Positions 6,269-11,428 of a stretch of 11,428 bases of DNA are shown here, piece by piece. The DNA comes from Lachnospiraceae bacterium UBA4711. GTDB taxonomy: Bacteria > Bacillota > Clostridia > Lachnospirales > Lachnospiraceae. How positions within the stretch are numbered: the stretch's first letter is position 1; every line of letters starts with the position of its first letter. The notes below the pieces were generated by a model. The model saw only the letters and a program-made list of their open reading frames with translations. It made no database searches and was not told the origin of the DNA. Both the position numbers and the translations under genes were made by a program. The DNA lies in contig DHJV01000003.1 in the NCBI GenBank assembly GCA_002404515.1, positions 225 to 11,652 of the forward strand. Reading direction: 5' to 3'.

Positions 6269-7015
6269 ATGGCAAGAAAAAGAATTATCGCTGGAAATTG
6301 GAAGATGAACATGACTCCATCAGAGGCTGTAAAGCTCGTTGAGGAGTTAAAGCCATTAGTAGTAAATGATGATGTAGACGTTGTGTACTGTGTACCAGCC
6401 ATCGACATTGTTCCTGTTGTTGAGGCTGTTAAGGGCACAAACGTACAGGTTGGTGCTGAGAACTTCTATATTGAGGATAAGGGTGCTTACACAGGTGAGA
6501 TCAGTGCACCAATGCTTGTAGATGCAGGCGTGAAGTATGTAATCATCGGACATTCAGAGCGTCGTGAGTACTTCAAGGAAGACGATGCATTCCTGAACAA
6601 GAAAGTTAAGAAGGCAATCGCTGCTGGACTTACACCAATTCTTTGCTGTGGTGAGACACTGGAGCAGAGAGAGATGGGCGTAACGATGGATTGGATCAGA
6701 CTTCAGATTAAGTCTGACCTTGCAGGTGTTGCAGCAGATGATGTAAAGAACCTTGTAATTGCTTACGAGCCAATCTGGGCAATCGGTACAGGTAAGACAG
6801 CTACATCTGATCAGGCTGAGGAAGTATGTAAGGGTATCCGTGAACTCATCGCTGAGGTTTATGACACAGATACAGCAGAGGCAGTTCGTATTCAGTACGG
6901 CGGTTCTATGAACGCTGGCAATGCGAAGGAGCTTCTTGCAAAGCCAAACATCGATGGTGGTTTAATCGGTGGTGCTTCTCTGAAGGCTGAGTTCGGTCAG
7001 ATTGTAAATGCATAA
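6269..7015 (+). CDS. tpiA: Triose-phosphate isomerase
   Basis: This cytoplasmic TIM-barrel enzyme interconverts dihydroxyacetone phosphate and glyceraldehyde-3-phosphate, feeding the gap reaction. The 248 residues contain AGNWKMN (Asn10, Lys12), IIGHSERR (catalytic His95), AYEPIWAIGTGKTAT with the catalytic Glu167 and the flexible phosphate-gripping loop 6, and the phosphate-binding YGGSMN (210-215) and GLIGGASL. Length is standard. The start at 6269 is supported by AGGAG at 6256-6260 (8-nt spacing); a longer open frame from a TTG at 6212 lies within the upstream hairpin and is rejected. It is the last gene of the gap operon: the 131-bp pgk-tpiA gap holds the long hairpin, and a strong terminator follows. 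gpmI, often next in related operons, is absent here. Confidence 0.98.
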   Translation: MARKRIIAGNWKMNMTPSEAVKLVEELKPLVVNDDVDVVYCVPAIDIVPVVEAVKGTNVQVGAENFYIEDKGAYTGEISAPMLVDAGVKYVIIGHSERREYFKEDDAFLNKKVKKAIAAGLTPILCCGETLEQREMGVTMDWIRLQIKSDLAGVAADDVKNLVIAYEPIWAIGTGKTATSDQAEEVCKGIRELIAEVYDTDTAEAVRIQYGGSMNAGNAKELLAKPNIDGGLIGGASLKAEFGQIVNA

Positions 7016-7068
7016 TAAGTAATTTACAAATAATTTACTTGTCGTGATTTAAATTTAAGAATATAATT

Positions 7069-7115
7069 AATCCTGCTTTTGTATGATCTTTCATGCAGAA
7101 ACAGGATTTTTTATT
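7069..7115 (+). terminator. Intrinsic terminator of the gap-pgk-tpiA operon
   Basis: Arms at 7069-7086 and 7091-7108 form an 18-position stem with two G-U pairs and one C-A mismatch, closed by the 4-nt loop TCTT. The stem runs into six Ts (7107-7112), then ATT. This is a strong rho-independent terminator 53 bp after the tpiA stop, separating the glycolytic operon from the exopolysaccharide operon. Confidence 0.9.
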
Positions 7116-7195
7116 AACAAAATGGGTTACTTTGCCGAAAAAAATATAGTAAAAACAAATGAATCTATTATTAAAAAGATGGGACGTGATTTTGA

Positions 7196-8413
7196 ATGCT
7201 GCATGTAATTGAGGAGTTTGTATTTTGGTATCCCGCACTGATGTCTGTGGCATGGGTAGTTGGTGGTATCTTATTTTACTTTGGGAATGAACGCAGGGGA
7301 CCTTTGCCTCTTTATGAGACACCGATGGTGTCAATTCTTATTCCTTGTTATAATGAGGCAGAAACAATTGCACATACGGTGATGGAACTATCAAAACTGC
7401 AATATCCAAATTATGAGATCATAGCGATCAATGATGGAAGCAGTGATAATACATCGGAAGTGATTCAAAGTCTGCTTCCGAAATATCGCAGGCTGCGGTT
7501 TGTGGATCTGAAAGAAAATAACGGAAAAGCAAATGCGCTTTATCTGGGATTGATTGCTGCAAAGGGCGAGATTCTGATGGGAGTTGATTCAGACTCTTAT
7601 CTGATGCCGGATGCGTTAAATTACATAGTTCCGCATTTTACGAATCCGTATAACGGAGAACGTGTTGGTGCTGTCACGGGAAATCCGCGTGTCAGAAACC
7701 GTAGTTCTTTGCTGGCAAAATTACAGTTGTGCGAATATGCCAGTATTGTCAGTCTGATTAAACGGACACAACGTGTCTGGGGAAAGGTTATGACGGTTTC
7801 CGGTGTCGTAGTTGCATTCCGCAAGCGGGCACTTTTGGACTGTAACCTGTGGGATCGGGATATGATTACGGAAGATATAGGAGTTACCTGGAAACTGGAA
7901 AAGAATTTCTGGGATGTCCGGTATGAGCCCAATGCTCTCTGCATGATGTTAGTCCCAGAGACAATCAAAGGATTGTTCAAGCAGAGAAAACGGTGGTCGC
8001 AGGGTGGCATGGAAATATTACGCCGCCATTATGATGTGGTTGGACATTGGAAGACAAGAAGAATGATTCTTGTCTATCTGGAGCAGATTACATCCATTGT
8101 CTGGGCTATCTGCTGGCTTGTGACATTGATTTTGTTGATTCTGGGATGGATTTTCTTTGGAAAATGGTATGCACTTCCGTACATATGGAAGAGTTTGTTT
8201 TTGTCTGTGGTTTGTATGATACAGTTTGTGGTCGCAATGCTCCTTGACAGCAAATATGATAAGAATCTATTGCGAAACGGCATTGTTGCAATCTGGTATC
8301 CTTTTTTGTATTGGTATATCAATGCAATTATAGTGATATGTGCATTGCCATCCATGTTCCGTAAGAGAAAGAAAAAGGCTGTATGGGACAGCCCGGATCG
8401 GGGGTTGGAATAA
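7196..8413 (+). CDS. pgaC: PgaC/IcaA-type processive glycosyltransferase (probable poly-beta-1,6-GlcNAc synthase)
   Basis: This membrane family-2 glycosyltransferase is predicted to polymerise UDP-N-acetylglucosamine into poly-beta-1,6-GlcNAc (PNAG/PIA) while passing the chain outwards. The 405 residues show an N-terminal helix (about 9-29), then the GT-A domain with ILIPCYNE (47-54), INDGSSDN (78-85), DSD (131-133), TED (225-227) and the processivity motif QRKRWSQGG (263-271). C-terminal helices follow at about 292-321, 331-352 and 364-385. The order and the Q-R-x-R-W-x-Q-G-G form match IcaA/PgaC, and the length resembles IcaA (412). The PgaD-like neighbour strengthens this over other GT2 polymerases such as hyaluronan or cellulose synthases. 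An in-frame TGA lies directly before the ATG, fixing the start; the ribosome binding site is weak (GGGA, 11-nt spacing). It is the first gene of a four-gene operon. Polymer identity is inferred. Confidence 0.85.
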   Translation: MLHVIEEFVFWYPALMSVAWVVGGILFYFGNERRGPLPLYETPMVSILIPCYNEAETIAHTVMELSKLQYPNYEIIAINDGSSDNTSEVIQSLLPKYRRLRFVDLKENNGKANALYLGLIAAKGEILMGVDSDSYLMPDALNYIVPHFTNPYNGERVGAVTGNPRVRNRSSLLAKLQLCEYASIVSLIKRTQRVWGKVMTVSGVVVAFRKRALLDCNLWDRDMITEDIGVTWKLEKNFWDVRYEPNALCMMLVPETIKGLFKQRKRWSQGGMEILRRHYDVVGHWKTRRMILVYLEQITSIVWAICWLVTLILLILGWIFFGKWYALPYIWKSLFLSVVCMIQFVVAMLLDSKYDKNLLRNGIVAIWYPFLYWYINAIIVICALPSMFRKRKKKAVWDSPDRGLE

Positions 8414-8414
8414 T

Positions 8415-8963
8415 ATGAATGAGAATCGGGAAGATTTCACCAATCCATTACCGCAGAAAGCGGAATATGATATTCGGGATCATCTGATCTATGGAAAGCA
8501 GAAGACGTGGAAAAAGGTTGTAGAATGGATTATCACGATTCTTGCCTGGGGAATCCTGCTTTCCTATGTTATCTATCTGGTTTATGGTGCCCTTGCGATC
8601 AGGAATGATTGGTATTTACCAGAGTTTTATGTATATAATCGGAATATGGTTCTTACGATTGAACATTATTTCCATATTTTGTTTATCGCCGCACTTGTAT
8701 TTGTTGTATTTTTTATTTTTTGGAAAAATTATAACAAACAAAAATATGGAAGACTGCACCGGCGGAGATTTCGACCGCCTGTTACAAATGATGAGATTGA
8801 GGAAACATTTCATCTTGATGCAAATCTGGTTCATGCAATGCAGGAACGGCGGATGATTGTTTTGGAGCATAATATTATCCCGGATGATCTGGGAATGGGG
8901 CGAGAGAAACATAAAAAGGAGAAGGAACATGCAAAAGACAAGAATCTTAATCGTAGAAGATGA
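8415..8963 (+). CDS. pgaD: PgaD-like membrane partner of the glycosyltransferase
   Basis: The 182-residue protein has a hydrophilic N-terminus, two membrane helices (about 36-60 and 82-103) and a basic, cytoplasmic C-terminal region. The segment RRRFRPPVTNDEIEETFHLD, then NLVHAMQERRMIVLEHN (116-153), resembles the C-terminal part of PgaD as I know it, where a short helical element follows an Arg-rich stretch. In E. coli PgaD binds PgaC and both are needed for c-di-GMP activated synthesis of PNAG; whether c-di-GMP acts here is unknown. It starts 1 nt after the pgaC stop, implying translational coupling; the site upstream (GGGGG-TTGGA) is only moderate. The Lys/Arg/Glu-rich tail (162-182) is longer than in PgaD of about 137 aa. 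The DNA encoding it also contains the ribosome binding site and start of the regulator gene, with a 35-nt overlap. Confidence 0.75.
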   Translation: MNENREDFTNPLPQKAEYDIRDHLIYGKQKTWKKVVEWIITILAWGILLSYVIYLVYGALAIRNDWYLPEFYVYNRNMVLTIEHYFHILFIAALVFVVFFIFWKNYNKQKYGRLHRRRFRPPVTNDEIEETFHLDANLVHAMQERRMIVLEHNIIPDDLGMGREKHKKEKEHAKDKNLNRRR

Positions 8964-9591
8964 AACTGCAATCGCGAAAATGATCGCGATGAATCTTCGC
9001 GTGGCAAATTATGATGCGGTAATTTATGAAGATGGATCGGAAGCCGCAAAGGGCTTAGAGCAGGATCATGCATATGACCTTGCTCTGTTAGACGTGATGG
9101 TTCCTGGCATGGATGGATTCACATTGCTTCCGATCGTGCGTGAGTATGGAATTCCGGTTATATTCTTAACAGCAAAGGATGATCTGGCGTCGAAGATTCA
9201 GGGTTTAAAGGGCGGAGCGGAAGATTATATTGTAAAGCCATTCGAGGTGCTGGAGCTTCTGGTGCGGATTGAGAAGGTGCTGGCACGCACAAAACCGGAA
9301 GAGCATACATTATCGGTGTTGAATTTGGAGATTGACTTCGAACAGCATACCGTCCGGCAGGACGGCAAAGAGGTTTCACTAAAACCAATGGAATTTGAGC
9401 TTCTGGCCGTACTTGCCAAAAACAAAAACCGCGCGATATCCAGAGAGAACCTGCTTCGCATGGTCTGGGGCGTCGAATATATGGGTGAGACACGTACCGT
9501 GGATGTCCATATTGGACAGCTTCGGAAGAAACTGAACCTGGCAGATCATATTAAGACTGTATCAAAGCTTGGATACAGATTGGAGGAGTAA
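8929..9591 (+). CDS. OmpR/PhoB-family response regulator
   Basis: This cytoplasmic transcription regulator has 220 residues. The receiver domain (1-120) carries the acidic pair in IVEDE (Glu10, Asp11), the phospho-acceptor Asp55 in LLDVMVPGMDG, Thr81 in FLTAKDD, and Lys103 in the KPF motif. A winged-helix Trans_reg_C domain (about 127-220) follows, with LKPMEFELLAVL, SRENLLRMVWG, TRTVDVHIGQLRKKL and a terminal LGYRLEE. It should be phosphorylated by the kinase encoded 1 nt downstream and bind DNA as a dimer. The ATG at 8929 is preferred over upstream in-frame starts because AGGAG (8917-8921) lies 7 nt before it and the protein then begins right at the receiver beta-1 strand. It overlaps pgaD by 35 nt in another frame. 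The targets are unknown; its own operon is an obvious candidate, though no direct-repeat box is evident before pgaC. Confidence 0.95.
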   Translation: MQKTRILIVEDETAIAKMIAMNLRVANYDAVIYEDGSEAAKGLEQDHAYDLALLDVMVPGMDGFTLLPIVREYGIPVIFLTAKDDLASKIQGLKGGAEDYIVKPFEVLELLVRIEKVLARTKPEEHTLSVLNLEIDFEQHTVRQDGKEVSLKPMEFELLAVLAKNKNRAISRENLLRMVWGVEYMGETRTVDVHIGQLRKKLNLADHIKTVSKLGYRLEE

Positions 9592-9595
9592 GTTG
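9582..9595 (+). promoter_or_regulatory. Ribosome binding site overlapping the regulator stop and deciding the kinase TTG start
   Basis: GGAGGAG forms the last codons of the response regulator, followed by its TAA (9589-9591), one G and the TTG start of the kinase. The arrangement implies that ribosomes finishing the regulator re-initiate on the kinase, keeping the pair in a fixed ratio; a TTG start would lower kinase output. Confidence 0.75.
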
Positions 9596-11014
9596 AAGCT
9601 TCAAACATGGATTACATGGCTTTGCTGCATGGCGGTTTTAATTGCAACAATTATTGTGGATGTACTTGTATGGAATGTCGAACGTAAAAATATTATGAGT
9701 GAGGCGACTTCAAATGCCTTAAATGAGATGTATTCGCTGGCAGATGCATATAACCAGACATTTGAGAGAAGCCAGTTTACTGGTAATTCGGATGAAGTCA
9801 TGGATGTACGACTGCAGTATTTCTTCAAGACCAGATTGGACGAATATACGATCTGCGTCCGTTACCGGGAGATAGATGGCACTCTGGTCAATGATGCCGA
9901 ACACGGGTATTTTGTGTATAATCATACGGTTCTTTCTCTGGAGGATGTTGAGAATAATGATTATGAACCACTTTCGAATGAATTGATTTCCTATGGAAAC
10001 CTGCGCTATCAGGACTCCGAATATCTGATCTGTAAATATACAACGAAGAACAGGTTAAGCATCTATCATCTGACGTGTATTGATTATGCAAAGGATAAAC
10101 TGCGGAATCTGACGATCTATATGATTGTGATCACACTGATTGTCATAGTTGTAATGAGTTTTATCGTTGCATTGATTCTCCGGCATAGCCTTCGGTCGCT
10201 CAAGGAGTTGAATGCGACAGCCGCGGATATTGCAAAGGGAAATTATAACAAGCGTGTGAATGTCAGGGGAAAGAATGAAATCGCGACACTTGGTACGACC
10301 TTCAATCAGATGGCGGAAGCTGTTGAGATACGTACGAAGTCGTTGGAGGAATCAGAACGGCAGAAGACACTTTTCATGGGGAATCTGACACATGAACTCA
10401 AAACTCCGCTTGCCGCTATCTCTGGGTATGCACAGACCTTGCTTACCGTGCGGTTGGATGAGGCGGATGAAGCTGAGGCACTTGGCTATATCGATGAGGA
10501 ATGCAAGCGGCTTGAACGTTTGTCAAAGAAGATGCTGCGGCTGTTGGAGCTTGATACGGAGCAGAAGCTGGAATTGCATGAGGTGCCGGTCAGACAGCTC
10601 TTTGAGCGGACGGAGCGTTTGTGCCGGAAACTGCTGGAGACGAAAGGCGTCACGCTTCAGTATGAGGAACACGGCGAGTGTTTTCTGGTGGAGGAAGATC
10701 TGATGACCGAGGTGCTCATCAATCTCGTGGATAACGCCAATAAGGCAAGCAAGCAGGGAGATACGATCAGGCTGATTGCGAAAGAACAGCAGATTCTGGT
10801 GCAGGATACGGGATGTGGAATCCCGGAGGCGGAGCAAAAGAAGATACTGGAACCTTTTTATATGATTGACAAATCGCGCAGTCGGAAAAACGGTGGTGCT
10901 GGCTTGGGACTGGCGCTTACGGCATTGATCTTGAAACGGCATGATGTGACACTGGCAATCGAGAGTGAAGAAGGAAAAGGCACGACAATGATTCTGAATT
11001 TTCCGGTGGGCTAA
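9593..11014 (+). CDS. Membrane sensor histidine kinase (HAMP, HisKA, HATPase_c), TTG start
   Basis: The 473-residue kinase has TM1 (about 8-28), an extracytoplasmic sensor of about 144 residues (29-172) that I do not recognise, TM2 (173-196), a HAMP linker (197-250), a HisKA domain with the phospho-acceptor His267 in NLTHELKTPL, and a HATPase_c domain with the N box (INLVDNANKAS), G1 box (QDTGCGIP), F box (EPFYMIDKSRSRKNGG) and G2 box (GAGLGLAL). It should autophosphorylate and pass phosphate to Asp55 of the adjacent regulator. I choose the TTG at 9593, one base after the regulator stop, because GGAGG (9582-9586) precedes it by 6 nt. An upstream in-frame TTG at 9569 has no ribosome binding site, and the first in-frame ATG (codon 13) would cut into TM1. 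The gene ends the operon before a strong terminator. Confidence 0.93.
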   Translation: MKLQTWITWLCCMAVLIATIIVDVLVWNVERKNIMSEATSNALNEMYSLADAYNQTFERSQFTGNSDEVMDVRLQYFFKTRLDEYTICVRYREIDGTLVNDAEHGYFVYNHTVLSLEDVENNDYEPLSNELISYGNLRYQDSEYLICKYTTKNRLSIYHLTCIDYAKDKLRNLTIYMIVITLIVIVVMSFIVALILRHSLRSLKELNATAADIAKGNYNKRVNVRGKNEIATLGTTFNQMAEAVEIRTKSLEESERQKTLFMGNLTHELKTPLAAISGYAQTLLTVRLDEADEAEALGYIDEECKRLERLSKKMLRLLELDTEQKLELHEVPVRQLFERTERLCRKLLETKGVTLQYEEHGECFLVEEDLMTEVLINLVDNANKASKQGDTIRLIAKEQQILVQDTGCGIPEAEQKKILEPFYMIDKSRSRKNGGAGLGLALTALILKRHDVTLAIESEEGKGTTMILNFPVG

Positions 11015-11108
11015 GTTTGAGAGAGATAGCGATTATATTTGGGAATGTCGTACTTGTTGATATGTATGAGCATAAATCTGATATATGATATTGGTAATTG
11101 GTTGACTA

Positions 11109-11149
11109 AATGGCATATTGGGAGGATTCCTCCGGATATGTCATTTTTT
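11109..11149 (+). terminator. Intrinsic terminator of the pgaC-pgaD-regulator-kinase operon
   Basis: Arms at 11109-11125 and 11129-11145 form a 17-position stem (two G-U pairs, one G-G mismatch) with a 3-nt loop ATT and an inner GGAGG/CCTCC clamp. The T-run 11144-11149 follows. It lies 95 bp after the kinase stop; the intervening 11015-11108 is AT-rich and holds nothing I can identify. Confidence 0.9.
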
Positions 11150-11166
11150 ATGTATCAAAGTAAGTT

Positions 11167-11428
11167 GAAAACTCAACCCGGAAGCTGATCATTATGTCTC
11201 ATAGCAGGAACTGGGTGTGAGACGAGTAAAATAAGCGAGAAAGCCCACGTCGTGGTTTTTTGAAAAGAGAAGCAAGCGAGAAAACCCACTCTGGAAGCTT
11301 ATCGAGAAGTCACGGAGCGAAAACTGGGTGTGAGACGAGTAAAATAAGCGAGAAAGCCCACGACGTGGGTTTTTGAAAAGAGAAGCAAGCGATAAAACCC
11401 AACCCGGAAGCTTATCGAGAAGTCACGG
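11167..11428. repeat. Tandem array with a 113-bp period, running off the window
   Basis: A full unit (11210-11322) is followed by a second (11323-11428, cut by the window end) with about 6 differences in 106 aligned bases. A degenerate part-unit (11167-11209) precedes them in exact 113-bp register, for example GAAGCT at 11181, 11294 and 11407. Inside each unit AAGCGAGAAAGCCCAC recurs 41 bp later with one change (11233-11248 and 11274-11289 in the first unit). Because 113 is not a multiple of three and stops occur in all forward frames, the array is probably non-coding. Its function is unknown. Confidence 0.85.
11351..11375 (+). terminator. Terminator-like hairpin inside each 113-bp repeat unit
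   Basis: In the second unit AAAGCCCAC pairs with GTGGGTTTT around the 3-nt loop GAC (9 bp including one G-U pair) and runs into Ts. In the first unit (11240-11262) the equivalent right arm reads GTGGTTTTTT, which breaks one C-G pair. Each unit could thus carry a weak intrinsic terminator, or the palindrome may be a structural part of the repeat. Confidence 0.4.

Noticed and set aside
11017..11088. Small open frame from a TTG after the kinase (23 codons)
   Set aside because: No ribosome binding site, no recognisable motif, and within an AT-rich spacer before a terminator; likely chance.
11233..11428. Short direct repeats that might be a CRISPR array
   Set aside because: The 16-bp repeats are spaced 41 and then about 72 bp, the intervening sequence is itself repeated rather than unique, and no cas gene is present. 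A 113-bp tandem repeat explains the pattern.

Overview
The window reads as a low-to-mid GC Bacillota chromosome, most likely a gut Lachnospiraceae (Roseburia/Agathobacter/Eubacterium-like). This is an inference from strong AGGAGG ribosome binding sites, a cggR-less gap-pgk-tpi order and the protein flavours. No rRNA or tRNA gene, insertion sequence, integrase or phage gene is visible.

Left part (1-3549): the 3' end of metA (homoserine O-acyltransferase) runs rightwards and overlaps, tail to tail, a SpoVB-like lipid/oligosaccharide flippase on the minus strand. A group I cysteine desulfurase (+) starts 54 bp from the flippase start in a divergent arrangement. It in turn converges on a PHP-family histidinol-phosphatase (-), the two stop codons sharing a single TTAA. 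These are housekeeping or metabolic genes with no shared pathway.

Centre (3550-7115): a divergent promoter region with a good sigma-A-type promoter leads into gap, pgk and tpiA, the triose-phosphate part of glycolysis. A terminator-like hairpin lies between gap and pgk, an elaborate 72-nt imperfect hairpin without a T-tract lies between pgk and tpiA, and a strong intrinsic terminator ends the operon. Codon use in these three genes is visibly more biased than in the neighbours, as expected for highly expressed genes.

Right part (7116-11149): a tight four-gene operon encodes a PgaC/IcaA-type glycosyltransferase 2 (probable poly-beta-1,6-N-acetylglucosamine synthase), a PgaD-like two-TM partner, an OmpR-family response regulator and a membrane sensor histidine kinase, closed by a strong terminator. 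The genes are coupled by a 1-nt gap, a 35-nt overlap and a 1-nt gap with a TTG start. The layout suggests an exopolysaccharide synthase carried with its own envelope-sensing two-component system, without an outer-membrane porin (PgaA), deacetylase (PgaB/IcaB) or IcaC next to it. This is the best candidate in the window for a less-described system.

Far right (about 11167-11428): a tandem array with an exact 113-bp period (at least 2.3 units, running off the window), each unit containing 16-bp sub-repeats 41 bp apart and a terminator-like hairpin. It appears non-coding.
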